A DNA stretch of 64,000 nt from NCBI GenBank assembly GCA_035610835.1, contig CM069447.1, positions 79,049,175-79,113,174 of the forward strand, written 5' to 3'. The stretch is from Ophiura sarsii. Lineage: Eukaryota; Echinodermata; Ophiuroidea; Amphilepidida; Ophiuridae. Position numbers and translations under genes: made by a program. A model generated the notes under the pieces. That model saw only the letters and a program-made list of their open reading frames with translations. It made no database searches and was not told where the DNA came from. The number at the start of each line of letters is the position of its first letter. Position 1 is the first letter of the stretch. Of the stretch, positions 1-12,370 are shown in pieces.

Positions 1-76
1 CCTTGCCTTTGTAAGTCTTGCCAGTGTAAGTCTTGCCTGTAAAAGTCTTGCCGGTGTAAGTCTTTCAGATCAACAT
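1..76. repeat. short degenerate tandem repeat at window edge
   Basis: About four degenerate copies of a 16-bp unit built on GTAAGTCTTGCC run into the left edge. The array probably continues outside the window. No coding function is visible. Confidence 0.7.
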
Positions 77-2494
77 TACACATAGGTCCTAATTATGACC
101 GAGTTTAACTTTCGTTGCACTAGTTTTGTGCCGCGTGTGCATCATACAATGGGCCAAGTTACGCTGTACGCTTGCGTTGAGATTTCAACTTACAAGTTTG
201 TAAATGTTATTTGAAAGAAGTTGAGGTTTTGCGTAACTGGCGATTGTGTATAAATTATTGATTTCTCATCACACTCACTTCGAATGTAAATACTTCATTC
301 ATTTACGTTTCACACTTTTATCACTGACGTTATTGGCAGATAAAAATAGTGCATGACTTTGATTCCTTACTTAATCATTTCGAGGAAAAAAACCGAAATC
401 GAATATGCGCAGCTTATTTTCCATTATTATGAAACTAAGGATGTGTTATTCAAAATACTTAGAAATATAATCACTATTTTATTAACTTTGATCTGTTAAA
501 ACGTTGTTGAAAATGTATGACGTTTGTATAGAGATTTAGTGGTTAGATAAATCAATGCTGGGAACGTTTTCATTTACAATCAACATAGAGCTAACGAACA
601 GTTTTATTATGCCATTCTGTTTTCCCAACAAATTGAATATCGTGATGATACCTTGATTATCAAGATTCATACTTTCAAAGTTATGTGTAAAAACTTAAAC
701 TTGACGAGATCAAGCGAAATGTGTCACACGTCGGTAGTTTTCAACGTTGATACGTGTCCATCCATTAAGAGCAGGCGGTATGGTCCAAACCCCACTTAAA
801 TCTGACTTGAATCTGAATTGCAGCACGTAACGCGCTCGCCTACTCGAGGCACTGGCGTATACGCATGAGCCTTGAAAGACGGAAGATACATACGCGTGCG
901 TACAAACTGCACCTGTTAAGTTACGTCACTGTCCAGAGGAAGCCAAATAGAGTATAGAGCCGTATACATGCCGGTGTTATATCAAAAGGTATCACGTACT
1001 GCAAGTTGGCCTAACTCCTCAAAATATGAAAAATTGCAACATATCGCGGATGAAGTCTCACAGATTTGATAGAGTAGGATGATATATATGTATGGTAAGA
1101 TTCGTCAGCATAATTAAAGCAATTTCTTTTTTTCTAACGTAATATGGTAATTTTGGACGGCATTACAATCTTCGTTTACAAACTATTTCTTGCGCAGGCA
1201 CTATATTTGTAGACAAGTAGCAAAATCCCGACAGATTGGGTTCCACTGACATTAACCCTTTGCCAAAACCTAATTAGAAATAATGATTCGAACCCATTAT
1301 ATTCGTCTCATACAGTCAAAACATAACAATAAATCGGCCATTCTAAGAACAGCCTGACATGTGACTCGCCTCGTGACGCAATCTGCGATGTCAGAGAACC
1401 TGACTATTTTTAAACAATTAACATCAATACCCAGTATCCAGAATAGCCATGCAGTTATGTATCTTGATGGAAATATATATAAAATGAATGCAAATTCATA
1501 TATTGAACAAGATTGCGCGGTAATTCAACCCTCAATCTGTGTTATAGATACGCAATAGAAACTTATGCCTTCGTTACAGAGTGTCCGGTACAAATATTAC
1601 CGCTGTTGACAAAACGAGTTTATAAAATCGCAGGTGTGTGATCCATGACACTAAAATGAATATCATCATTGAGGCCACTGGTTGAATTTAGCGAACACGT
1701 AATAGATACGGTAGTATTTTGCAAGCTTCCCACAGTAACATGGTAGATTACTGTAGCATGTTTTTTTTAAATAATCATCCAAGTTTGCCTCAAAAAGTGA
1801 ATGTTCTGCCATTGTTTATAATGATGTTTTCATCAATGAAACGATCAAATGGTACGTTTTATTCCGTCAATGACTTGAAACATGTGTGGGTCTTAGAGTA
1901 CAATTTCTCCAGACATATTTAATATCTACTTTAGGATTTGCATTTATATCAGTTAGATCAACGGTGATTCAAATGTAAGCGTAATTGTTATACAGACGTA
2001 ATTTGACCCGTTCCTTGCTCCCCTCAGCGTTTGATGAAGCACATTTACCCGATGAATATATAGTATGCCAATTTGAATGTAATACCAGGACCGTGTCTAT
2101 TTTAAATACACATTCGTTGTTCTCCAATTATTGCTAGTGTTTTTCTTTCGGGACACTCTATATCAATGAGCCAACTACTGACGTCATAAGGACGGACTTT
2201 GTCTAGAATCCGAGTTTAATTACAGGAGTTGATGATGCTTATCGAAACTCTATCCAACTAAATTGTTATTACTTTTTCGATTATTAAACTCATAATGTGT
2301 TCAATTTCATTTTAAAAATCGAAGAAGTTCATGTGGGAATATTATGAAATGATAATATTAACTAAAATAATTGAGCTTGATTTGACGTTCTAGTGGCTGA
2401 TTTAAAATCAAGAAAAACAATGGTTAAGATAAAAATAAGATATCGGTTATAGACTTGTTGATGTCATTACTCGGTCAAGTGACATATGTGTATC
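77..2494. other. AT-rich stretch, no supported gene
   Basis: Only short chance open frames occur (for example 1361-1558 and 1719-1922), with no recognisable domain and frequent stops around them. I see no repeats with an obvious partner in this window. It could be intronic or intergenic. Confidence 0.6.
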
Positions 2495-2605
2495 GTGTCA
2501 ATTTGCATAATAAACTGGTCACCGAATTAATGAACGATTTATGACAGATTTGTGTCACGTCAATTTGCATTGCTTTAATGTCACCGAATTGATGATCAAT
2601 CGTGT
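2495..2605. repeat. two-copy diverged tandem repeat, ~64 bp
   Basis: The words GTCAATTTGCAT and GTCACCGAATT occur twice in the same order, about 64 bp apart. This is an old local duplication. Confidence 0.6.
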
Positions 2606-2754
2606 TTCATTTGTCTATGGCCATGTGTGTTGAACTCGACCCCCTTCGCGCGTTGCATTTCCAGAATTTTACATTTTACACCATCTGAGATTTGAATTAG
2701 TATATCGCTATAAATACCTTTTCTACTCCATAACAAGTATTTTCTGAACGAAAA

Positions 2755-3610
2755 TCCAAATATGCCATGAGAATTTATATGGGTCCCAAACTCCCAATGC
2801 TAACATTTGTATGATCAGTCCGGGCCGATTTCCCATTCAGGAAGCATTCCTGAACTGGAAGTATTACCCATAATGCAATGCGATATTTTGGGTAGTCCTC
2901 TACAGGAACCCGCTTTTCATAAGGCTAAGAGAACTGTAGCATACAAATTAAACCTAGACCTATTTCAATATGGGTGAAACATGTTGTATAATATAAGGAT
3001 AGATTTTATTGTCGTTCTCAGCGTTCAGTGGCTCATTTTAATCTCGTAATTTTGATTTGAGGGTCTATGAAGTGACTACAAGACTACAAGCTAAAATGGA
3101 TATCGATTAGTTATTTTAATTTGCGACATGCTCAAACTTGGTTATATGGAAGATCATACAATTATGCAAATTTCTGTCGAAGGAAAAAAAGTGTTAGCCG
3201 TACTTTTTTTTTAAAAAGAGTGTGAATATTTAATGAGGTAATTAGCCCTATTTCTTAGTTACAATAAAATAGGAAAATCACCTCAATAATATCTATTAAT
3301 TATGACTAAACAGTTCATCTTATATTTTGACTCATTTACTGATCGTTATTGATTCAAAGATCCATCATATTTGGTTAAAATAAATAAATTGGTCTTTTTG
3401 GTATTACCACTACAAATACTTTGCAATATATACATTCGCAAGGGATTATTGGTAATACTTCCAATAAGTATTGCTTCCTGAACGGGAAATCGGTCCGGAC
3501 TGATGATGAACAATGTTCATAAAATATAGACAACTTCATATTTTGATTAAAATTCAATCATATTTGTATACCTATCCAATTCATAAGTTACTATGCATAT
3601 TTGAATTCCT
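2755..3610. mobile_element. degenerate inverted-repeat element
   Basis: A left segment (about 2813-2880, containing CCGATTTCCCATTCAGGAAG) is matched in inverse orientation by about 3444-3505 (CTTCCTGAACGGGAAATCGG). Weaker inverted similarity extends outward on both sides. The interior is AT-rich and non-coding. It looks like a decayed MITE or foldback element; no target duplication could be fixed. Confidence 0.55.
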
Positions 3611-3896
3611 CATAACATTACCCATCGGAACATAATGATTGTCAATGGTTACTTTGAAATAGGCCTATACGATATCGGGAAATAAATGAGCCTACAGTGT
3701 AAGTTTCATATGTCTTAGAGTTTACAGATACAGTTGGTTTTGGGGTACACCTTATCTCGATTTAACCTTCGTCTTCCTGCATTTGTCAAAATTGAAATAT
3801 ATAGATGCAGAACATGCATGAAAGACAGTTACAAAATACATATTTTACACTTTGCTCTACATCTTTAGCCTTTTCGGGTCAAAAGTAATGGCCCTC

Positions 3897-3943
3897 GGTA
3901 ATTTCCGGAAATGTCCGGTAATTTCCGGAAGTTTCCGGAAATT
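3897..3943. repeat. TTTCCGGAA microrepeat
   Basis: Four or five copies of TTTCCGGAA or GTCCGGTAA occur back to back. TTCCGGAA is itself a palindrome. Confidence 0.7.
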
Positions 3944-4297
3944 TGAATATAATTCACTATTTTGTAAGCCGAAATGGTAGAAATATGGTTCTTTTATCAT
4001 GGTAACACATTGATAGGAATGTCCTTAATGAAATGCAATAAAAAAATGAAAATGTATGGGATAATTGTTTTTAAAATTGCACACAAACAGAAGTGTTGTT
4101 ATTTCAAAAAATGTGCCAAATTGTCAAAATTTTCAGTTTTTTCAAGAAAGAACAAAATGTCATAATTTAAAAAGTTGAAGAGGTATTTGAATGCGGTTTT
4201 CTATTTTCAATGTGATTTGATAATTTCTTTCAGGTGTACTTTAATTGAAAATAAAGATTGTTTAGTAAAGTGTTTTTTGAAAATTAGTCGAAACATT

Positions 4298-4524
4298 TAT
4301 GTTCCAAAAGGGATCAACTCCACTAATTTCCGAAAAAAAAGAATGACCTAGAAAATACAGTGAAAAACAAAAATAAAATAAAACCTGTTTTTGGCTTACA
4401 CGTATAGTATCTTTCATATGGCAGAAAATTAGCATAATCAAAGAAGTGCAACATCCTTGATTTAAAAAAAACGTTGCTTTTCTCCTATTTCACTTTTATG
4501 GAGTTGATTCCTTGTGGAACATAG
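4298..4524. repeat. inverted repeat, ~25-bp arms
   Basis: TATGTTCC followed by GGGATCAACTCCA on the left pairs with TGGAGTTGATTCC followed by GGAACATA on the right. The ~175-bp AT-rich interior has no coding potential. It is probably a foldback or MITE relic. Confidence 0.65.
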
Positions 4525-4675
4525 CTCTTGTTGAAACAGAAAAGGTATAGCCACTGATGCTGCTGTCACAAGTGATATCGCTTTCAAGTTTTAGCGTTTA
4601 TCAAGTGTCTTTGATTATTTGTACAAAACTATATACCATGATGATTATGCGGAACAAAAAGAGACCAGACGATGC

Positions 4676-4765
4676 CGATAGCAGTCAATGGTTGAATAAC
4701 TTATGACTGCTTGTTCCTGCCAATAGCAGTCAATGCTTGAATAACTTATGACTGCTTATTCCTGC
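4676..4765. repeat. two-copy tandem repeat, 45 bp
   Basis: Two adjacent 45-bp units share AGCAGTCAATG and TGAATAACTTATGACTGCTT with only a few mismatches, so the duplication is recent. Confidence 0.85.
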
Positions 4766-5179
4766 TGATTACCATCACTATCGGAATTTCATAAAACCAC
4801 CAATACGCGCGTCACATTAGCCTCGTTATTGCGCACTATCGATTGTACATGGGATAAAAAAGAACCAGGGGAAATTCTTCATACTCGAAAGAACATTGTC
4901 GTGGGATCAATCAATGTTTCTAAAATGCCTTGTCTGTTCAAGAACACCATTGAGTGAAACAGTTCACAACAATTATTTCAAATGTCGGGAATCAACAGAT
5001 GGGACACACTTCATTATGGTTAAATACGTGTTAAACTCACTGAACACTAGCTGCCTATTTAACAACGTTTATGATTGGTTAATTTCAAGATACACCCATT
5101 TGAATCATCAATGCAAAGACAGCTTCCTAACTATTGTACTCGCATTTGTACCAGGAATACAATTATTCTAATATTAACT

Positions 5180-5474
5180 AAGAAGATAGTCAGTCTCAGA
5201 AAAAAATTGCAAATAAGCTTAGTACTGTGCGATTTTGTTGTTGATTTTTTAGAAAATATGCTATGAGGTATGCGATTTTTGTTGTTGTTGCTAATCCAAG
5301 CTACAGAGAACTTTTTTTAACTTTAAAAAAGAAAATCCACCCCCCCCCCCCCAAAAAAAGAAAAAGAAGAAGAAGTGTTTTGAGGCATCAGCGCATAGAC
5401 ATACGCGCCGTAGCTCATTTCACATACCAATGCGGGCGGGCTTCTGAGACAGACTATCTTCTTTGTTTGGCCTA
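5180..5474. mobile_element. GGCCAAACAAAG-family MITE, copy 1
   Basis: The right end reads TTCTGAGACAGACTATCTTC followed by TTTGTTTGGCCTAA. The left end is a degraded inverse of it (AAGAAGATAGTCAGTCTCAGAA). The interior shares GCAAATAAGCTTAGTACTGT and the reverse complement of a GCAACAACAAC tract with the copy at 26156-26501. A poly-C run sits inside. It is non-autonomous; the reading frame across it has no recognisable domain. Confidence 0.7.
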
Positions 5475-5729
5475 ACTATCGTATAAATATAACGTAAGAG
5501 TTAACCACAAGCATTAGTTTTGCACTCAGGCCTAAGAATAAACAGCAACTTTCTTGACAAAAAGCTACACCAATGACGGTTTTACTGGCATGAGGACGTC
5601 CGTAGGTCAGTCGGTTTAACTCCGACGGAAAATAACCGAGCACCTGATCAGTAATCCACACTGAAACCCTTGCAATATAAAATTAGATGGCAGTGATAGG
5701 CATGACTCAATTATATCAAGGCTTGATTC

Positions 5730-6051
5730 AAAGAAGATTTCTTGATGCACCCCAGGATGCTTCACTTTCATCACATGACCACTGATTTCTGTCACCAGTG
5801 TCTACTAGTTCCCATCGACATTACAGTGCAAGGAAATGCTTATAAAGTTGTTAAACGAGGGTCTTTAAGAAAACACTGTTGCAAGTAATATGATTGATGT
5901 GTCTTTAATACAGTTCTCTCTTGATTTTCTTCAGACGACCTCCAGCTGTTAATTACTTTAACACATGTGTGGCACTGTTTGTTTTGGTGATAAGCCCTGC
6001 TGGTACTGTAGGGGCGCTAAGCATGATGGGGTACATCAAGAAATCTTCTTT
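5730..6051. mobile_element. terminal-inverted-repeat element, ~31-bp TIR
   Basis: The left arm AAAGAAGATTTCTTGATG, continuing to CACCCCAGGATGC, is matched in inverse by GCATGATGGGGTACATCAAG, continuing to AAATCTTCTTT. The ~260-bp interior is non-coding. It is a MITE of unknown superfamily, with no clear target duplication. Confidence 0.7.
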
Positions 6052-6407
6052 GGGCATGATTATAATATGTAGGTAATCGTGCTAAGTCGCCATGATTATT
6101 TTTTTCTGCGTGGAATTCACCAGATTAAATGTAAACCGGTAGGCATCTATTGCTTTCAGTTAATGTAATGCAACGATAAATCAACATATCGTTTGGATAA
6201 GCAAACAATAGTTCGTCAAAATTGGGTTAGCTTTGTTTGATTGCATATGTCGAATAGTATTTGCTCTGATCCCATAATCTCATATATATCATTCTAGTTA
6301 ATAATTACAAATCTTACGTCAACCGTTATTTAGGTATTATGTAATGGTAATCTCACTTCACTTCTCTATTTCGAAATCAAATTATTTAAGATGTGTTGGG
6401 AATCTAA

Positions 6408-6495
6408 GGATTTAAAACAAGAGTGTTTATTAATCAATACTTTACCAATCCGGATTTAAAACAAGAGTGTTTATTAATCAAATACCTTACCAATC
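6408..6495. repeat. two-copy tandem repeat, 44 bp
   Basis: GGATTTAAAACAAGAGTGTT and TTATTAATCAA occur twice in direct orientation, 44 bp apart and almost identical. Confidence 0.9.
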
Positions 6496-7560
6496 CCGCA
6501 ATAATTGCATAGTATTAACGTTTTATTAAAGATGAAAATATAAACCCCTACTCCTTTTCTTTTCCAAAAGCTACGAGGAGAAATTGTATACTTGAATCGG
6601 GGTTTATTTCTGGCCTTACTTACAAGACAACCGTTGCTTTGTAGTGACAGTTCTGGAGCACCCTGTGGCAACATTGATAACAATGTATAACCTATGAATA
6701 ATATTGTTTTGAAAGAAAGTTCTTTGTATCGTATACTATCTTTATGCCGATAATAACAAAGTTGTTTCATACTACGTGTGAATTGGCATAGTGTGGCGCA
6801 ACTTAGTCTTGCATTGCCGTAAGGGGATGGGGCCGAACACAATAGCAAAGCATATCAATTGCATCATCCATGTACAAAAATGTATTGATTTTGCTATTCA
6901 TGTAATCCATACATTAAAGGTAGTGTTTCTCGACTTGCATTTTCGGTTCCCTGACCATTTCTTGTCCAGGCTTTACCCGTAGTTTGTTCTTCTTTGATGT
7001 TGAGAGTTGAAACACGTTGACGGTTAACCTGAGTCATATGTGACTGATAAAAATCCCTTTCATGAACTTAAACTGAACCAGTTTGACCGAAACGGGGATA
7101 TGGGTATATAGCAAATCGTACTTCATACTATCAAACACAGACATCGTCACGATGTATTCTGTGGTGCAAGTCAACATATATGAATCGAATTATTAAACTC
7201 AGATGATTCATTATACCGCTAAATCATACTTGTCGAGTAGTCTAGATGAATAATCGTAGATGGCGCTATTACAATAAATACTATATCTGTTTATATGACG
7301 ATATCTGCACAGTCCCCACTTGTATATTAATAATGTACAGACTGTAATCATGGAAGTTATTTTATGTCCAAAACAGGATGGCACCACTGTCGAAGAATTT
7401 GTATAACATCCTAAAGTCCCCGTATTTTACTGAGTTTTAAAACGGCACACACATAATGTAAATTTAGATTTCGATTTTGATTTGAACACAAATCGGTTTA
7501 AAAACCAAACAAATTGACTCTCAGAACGTAGGGTAGAGTTCTGTGTACATCACATTCAGC

Positions 7561-7681
7561 AGGTTTTCCGGCATAATTCTGTTATAACCTACACACCTCC
7601 ATCGGTAGTATGCGTCGTTCTTAAAAAATCATGTACTATGAATGCCTCTGTGAAGGTTATAACAGAATTACTCCGGTTTCC
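7561..7681. repeat. inverted repeat, ~30-bp arms
   Basis: The left arm ends GGCATAATTCTGTTATAACC. The right arm begins AGGTTATAACAGAATTACTC and ends with CCGG. The ~60-bp loop is unrelated. Confidence 0.7.
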
Positions 7682-7965
7682 CAAAGCGACTTGTTCAATG
7701 TTCAAACCTGTTCCCTTTAATGGATTCTATAGTTGATAGTCGAAGGAATATTGACATATTATATTTTATAATGTATACGTTTTCTTGTCCCACCACTTGA
7801 GCCTCGCTATAACCAACTTGTTTTATTTTTCCTTGTCGTCGCTGTTCTGTCAAAACCCCGTATACACAAACCAAATGCTTACAATTTGCTCTAAACACGC
7901 GTAAGCAGTCAGCTGCGGAACGGCAGCCCGTTTCACTTGAGGACGCCTCAAATTGACTGGTGTGC

Positions 7966-7979
7966 GTCACCGTGGTAAC
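7966..7979. promoter_or_regulatory. X-box-like RFX site
   Basis: GTCACCGTGGTAAC fits the RFX X-box pattern (GTNRCC, 0-3 spacer, RGYAAC) known from ciliary gene promoters. No ciliary gene is visible beside it, so function is unproven. Confidence 0.3.
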
Positions 7980-8132
7980 GTATGCCCGTCAATTTGTGCA
8001 ATCATTGCATTTTCGAGATTCAACCCTAAATATTTGCATCAATATTACCATCGCGGCAGCAACTCCGATCATTTGATCTCACAATCGACCCCAACATTTC
8101 ACAATAAAGGTAGAAATCACCCATTGAGTCTA

Positions 8133-8352
8133 CACACAGAAAACACTATGTAAAAAATTATGTAAATATAGAACTCCATAATTATTATGTAAGAGTTTAC
8201 ATAAAACATGTAATATATACCCAAGCTTGTGTAAATTCCTATGCAAAAGCTTAACACAACTGTTTACATAGTATTATGGAGTTCTATTTTTACACAGATT
8301 ATGTATTTTTTACATAATTTGTGTAATTTTTTTACATAGTGTTTTCTGTGTG
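8133..8352. mobile_element. CACACAGAAA-family MITE with TA target duplication, copy 1
   Basis: The ends are TA-CACACAGAAAACACTATG and CATAGTGTTTTCTGTGTG-TA. A second inner pair, around GAACTCCATAAT and ATTATGGAGTTC, extends the arms to ~50 bp. The 220-bp element is essentially a stem with an AT-rich core. A TA duplication is typical of Tc1/mariner-type transposition; there is no transposase. The terminal sequence recurs at 18311 and 47461. Confidence 0.85.
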
Positions 8353-8670
8353 TATATACAGCAATGAGACTACCATTTTTTAGGCGAGTTTGCACCGTTT
8401 TAATGAATTTGTAGGTTAAGTGTGATAATTTTAACATCATACATAAGCCTTGCAGTATTATATAGTAATGAATGTTTTATCATTATCTCAGAGATAAGAG
8501 ACTTATTTTATGGTTGAAAATCGGTAAAATAGGATATTTTCTCAATCTATGACGGGAGGCCGTTCCCTCGGAAACGCAGGCCCGTTCCCAAACCGGCCCT
8601 TTATTGATATATCAAACTTATTCGTAACCCAGCGGAAGACGGTGCGTCACTAAATAGCACGCCCTCAAGC

Positions 8671-8770
8671 NNNNNNNNNNNNNNNNNNNNNNNNNNNNNN
8701 NNNNNNNNNNNNNNNNNNNNNNNNNNNNNNNNNNNNNNNNNNNNNNNNNNNNNNNNNNNNNNNNNNNNNN
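8671..8770. other. assembly gap (100 N)
   Basis: Exactly 100 ambiguous bases, the usual placeholder for a gap of unknown size. Open-frame calls crossing it are meaningless. Confidence 0.99.
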
Positions 8771-8906
8771 TTTTTAAAATTCGCGGCGATCGCGATCCAG
8801 TGTCGATGATGTCATAGTTATACAATGCACATGCGCAAATTTTAGCACCGATACCCGTGACGTCATCGACACCGGGACTTTTGATCGCCGCGAATTTTAA
8901 AAATTG
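8771..8906. repeat. long hairpin abutting the gap
   Basis: The arm TTTTTAAAATTCGCGGCGAT, continuing to TGTCGATGATGTCA, pairs with TGACGTCATCGACA, continuing to ATCGCCGCGAATTTTAAAAA. Arms are ~45 bp around a ~45-bp loop. This is a foldback element or the inner part of a larger inverted repeat cut by the gap. Confidence 0.8.
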
Positions 8907-10238
8907 CATGTTGAGTGATGGCAGTCTTTATTCATTGTGTGACTAGTATGGTGTTTTGTTCTATATAATTACGTAATTTCGGCTCGATAATTATTTTTCT
9001 AACAAATAATGCTCAATGTTGTGCTTGCGGGACCCTTCCTTTAATGGAACTCTCAGGTTGGCCTCCCCTCCCCACTTTTCCTCTTTAACCTTACTACTTA
9101 TCATGTGACCAAACATGAGAGGTTTTATTACAAACTAGCCAAATACAGGATCGGTATTAACATACCTCCTCCCATATTCTTATGGCAGGGGCATATGTTA
9201 TCCCTTATGCATTTCGTGACCATATATATAAAGGTTAGGATATAAACTTGATAATAAGACACGGCGCCAATTTTTTTCGGAGCATGTCTTCAGGTATATT
9301 GTCATGTCATCCTACATAGACACATGCCCCCACACTATCTCTTATAAAATGTGAAAAACAATGACTCGGTCGTGGCTGTAGACATGGTTTATTCATCGTC
9401 GCCTTGTGGTCACCTTTATAGGATATTCAACAACTCCCCATACCTTAAGTACAGTAACAAAGCGTTGTTGATTTGAGATAAACCCACTGTTCATATGCAA
9501 ATTACTAGGATAGCGAACCTTATTTGGAAACCGCAAAATTGTAAACAAACAAAAATGTTCGCAAAAATGTGTTCATTTTTCGACGTATAAATTGCATTTC
9601 GCCATGCAATCCTTAAGGTTAGCAAATAGCTTTATATACCGAAATGTAGCTATACCCCTGAGGAAAATATTCTTGCGAGGGCCATATGTAAAGCTTCACT
9701 TCTAAAGCCACAATTTTAGCCGAACCGTCGCTACCTGAGCACAAGAGAATCGCAATTTTGCATCATCGCGGCGAAATGTGTTCGCTTTGATCTCCAGGAC
9801 CGTATCACTATTGAAACGGAGGGGTGTGTTTTGATTTTATACAAATATTCTATAACATGTATCAAATGTGTTGTGTAAATTAAACGCATTCTTGATTTAA
9901 TTTTTCTCTGAATGTTAAAGGTGGAGTGTGAATAAAATGCTATTGACAAAATATTTTTAATTTCACAATTACTTGCGAAATAATTTGTCTTCTCTCATGT
10001 TTACCTTTTGTAACCCAGCCCATTCTGAAGTTCGATCGCCCATTTACGGGGAACGGACGATGTCCAAATAAGGGCCTAATTATAATAAACGTAAACTTTT
10101 TTTCTCGATTTTAAAGAGCAGCTATTTTTTTATATGTCAAATTAAGCCTATTAAAACAAGTTTTGTACTTGTTTTCATTAATTATCCAAAACGATATTCA
10201 CATTTGAATGATGTAAATATGTTTGGTCGTTGTTGAAC
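8907..10238. other. AT-rich stretch, no supported gene
   Basis: Only short chance open frames occur (for example 9731-9949 on the minus strand). No repeat partner was noticed in the window. Confidence 0.55.
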
Positions 10239-10368
10239 GGGGTTCAACAAGGTCTTCGTCGTTGTTTATCTTGAATCGACAACGGTAAGACGGGTTTATT
10301 TTGCTCGGATAAACCCGTCTTACCGTTGTCGATTCAAGATAAACAACTCCGAAACCTTGTTGAACCCC
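10239..10368. repeat. 130-bp hairpin
   Basis: The arms GGGGTTCAACAAGGT, then ATCTTGAATCGACAACGGTA, then AGACGGGTTTAT are mirrored almost perfectly, with a ~9-bp loop (TTTGCTCGG) and small internal mismatches. Such a stem is typical of a young foldback MITE. No flanking duplication was found. Confidence 0.85.
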
Positions 10369-10565
10369 TAAGCCAATGATGCTACACCAATAAAGTTATT
10401 TAATTTCTCCTTATCAAAAAGAGAGTGGCATATCGTTATACGCGTGGACGTTAATGGATATATATATCACGACCTTTGCGCTTGTGGGAAGATTTTGGAG
10501 ACGTGTTGTAACTATAATGTTGTCTTAATGTTGTGTCCGGAGATACAAATTAAAACAAAAAACGG

Positions 10566-10849
10566 AAAAAGTGTACTTAAGGTCCCAGATTCTGGACTGC
10601 ATTAGTATCGTGCGATACTAGAACACCCAGTATCGTCCGATATTGGTACAAAGTCAGTATTCCAGTATCGGCCGATACTGGCACATATAAAATGTGCCAG
10701 TATTGGGCGATACTGGAATTTGGTGTTCCAGTATCGACCGATACTAAAAAAGTAAGATCGTACCAATATGAGCGACACTGGCAACTGTTATGTTCCAGTA
10801 TCGAACGATACTGGTATACCAGTATTTGGGACCTAAAGTATACACTTTT
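10566..10849. mobile_element. palindrome cassette A1 (7 dyad units)
   Basis: Terminal inverted repeats (AAAAAGTGTACTT, then AGGTCCCAGAT) bound seven ordered copies of a ~20-bp dyad of the form CCAGTATCG-NN-CGATACTGG. The central dinucleotides are TG, TC, GC, GG, AC, AG and AA. Spacers are 8-20 bp and are conserved one-for-one with the second cassette at 51017-51432. There is no coding sequence. It is best read as a non-autonomous element whose body is an array of binding-site-like palindromes. Confidence 0.8.
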
Positions 10850-11164
10850 ACCCAAAAAAGCAATCAACTAAAAAACTCCATAATTCTGTTATTTTCTGCT
10901 TTAAGAAATGACGTTTGCCTCTAGAGTCTCCTTTTAAAAGCAAACAGGTTGCCATGCAATTTTTTCTGGAACAAGAGTGTACTTTGTATAAGTCGAATAC
11001 GTAATTTCTCCGTGTCACTTGGGGATTGAGGTCATTTAGTCACAATTACATGTCACCACTACTGTACAACACCTAGTTAAATGACTCGTTGCATCAAATG
11101 GTTCGGTCATGACCCCACCCTACACAGACTGTCGAATCTGATCATCAATCTGCCCTACTTTCTG

Positions 11165-11340
11165 TCTAGTTGAAATATCTTGATGTGGAAAAAATCATAG
11201 CCAAAAAAGTGATCAGAAGTGATCCATGTCACCGTGTGTGTCTAAAATAAGAACAATTGGAGTTATGCAACCAACTCAAACTTTGGAGTATGACTATTTT
11301 AAGGATGACCCTTCATGTAGCCAGGGTTGCACAAAGTTGT
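11165..11340. repeat. relic related to the TTAA element at 36684-37037
   Basis: It shares, in order, AAATATCTTGATGTG (inverse orientation there), GGAGTTATGCA, CTCAAACTTTGGAGT and AAGGATGACC with the element at 36684-37037. The ends are eroded. Confidence 0.5.
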
Positions 11341-11507
11341 TTCTTCCCCAGGAACAAGGTTTTGAACTTAACATCTATACTTACAGGTTTGATAAAAATC
11401 AGATTACAATATCATATGTTAGCTATAGTGTTGTTTAAATGTACCAGTACCATAGTAATATTTTTACATTTGAGAAGAATTTTTGTTAGGTGGGCATGAA
11501 AAAAAAT

Positions 11508-11693
11508 GATTTGCGCGAAACGCGCAAATTTGTTTGTGGCATTTTCAGTAAAATTGTCAAATTTTGTTTAATTTATTAAGAAAATGTGCGCGAAGCGCGA
11601 AAATAATTGCCTTTTTATGCTAAAATTGTCGATTTCTTTCTAATTTTAAATAGATTTTGTTGTTGTTGGGTGGGGGGGGGGGGGGGGGGGGGG
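11508..11693. repeat. GCGCGAA hairpins and poly-G run
   Basis: Two short hairpins, TTTGCGCGAAACGCGCAAA and GCGCGAAGCGCG, lie in T-rich DNA. A 22-bp G run follows at 11672-11693. This looks like the tail of a decayed transposable element. Confidence 0.5.
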
Positions 11694-12285
11694 TAGGGGG
11701 CACAAAAATATATTTACCCTAACGCCCCGAAAAACAAACAAAAACCGCCGTCCTAAAATAAGAAGAAAAAATGTATATTTTGTATAACATGTACAATCGC
11801 CTGCTTTAACATGTACGTGTAATATCCTCCATTTAATAACAATAAATTATGCATGTACGAACATCGATTTAACGGCATGCGTGTTTCGCTGTTATTTAGG
11901 AGGCAGATAGCTTACACAATGTTCACGCTCGGTCTTGTACAGAGATCGTTGAAACTGTGACCCTCATTGCAAACAGTCGCTAACACAGATACGCACACTA
12001 GCTTAAGAACGTATAACTCTATACCTATGTCTTGTCCATGTTAATCAGTAGAAGATACTTATAGAATGTTTTGGAAACCGCTTGAAACTTTTGCGGCAGC
12101 AATTCGGAAGCGATCCAATGTGTTTAAAAACGTGGTATTTATTTTGTACGGACATTAATAAATTTACAATGTAGGCACAGGATGGAGACTGACAATTTTT
12201 AGAATGTCCTAAATGTTAGATACCTTTTTAGCCTATATTCTATTCAAATGAGAAGAAAAACTCGTGCAACATGATTCAGTTATAA

Positions 12286-12370
12286 CCCCCCCCCCCCCCC
12301 CCCCAGGCCTCTACTCTAAACAAATGAGGGAGTTATACCCCCAGGCCTCTACTCTAAACGAATGAGGGAG
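12286..12370. repeat. poly-C run plus tandem duplication
   Basis: A 19-bp C run is followed by two copies of AGGCCTCTACTCTAAAC, each continuing to AATGAGGGAG. Confidence 0.8.

Noticed and set aside
5590..5660. tRNA-like GTAGGTCAGTCGGTTTAACT
   Set aside because: Resembles an A box only; no B box or stem pairing follows.
6474..6848. 124-codon minus-strand frame
   Set aside because: No domain, biased chance composition, and it starts within a small tandem duplication.
10566..10849. CRISPR array
   Set aside because: Units are inverted dyads with short conserved spacers, the two cassettes share spacers, and the DNA is clearly eukaryotic. No cas genes.
10577..10867. Open frames over the palindrome cassettes (also 51009-51215)
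   Set aside because: Tyr/Trp-rich peptides arise from repeated TATCG/GATACTGG words and differ in frame between the two cassettes.
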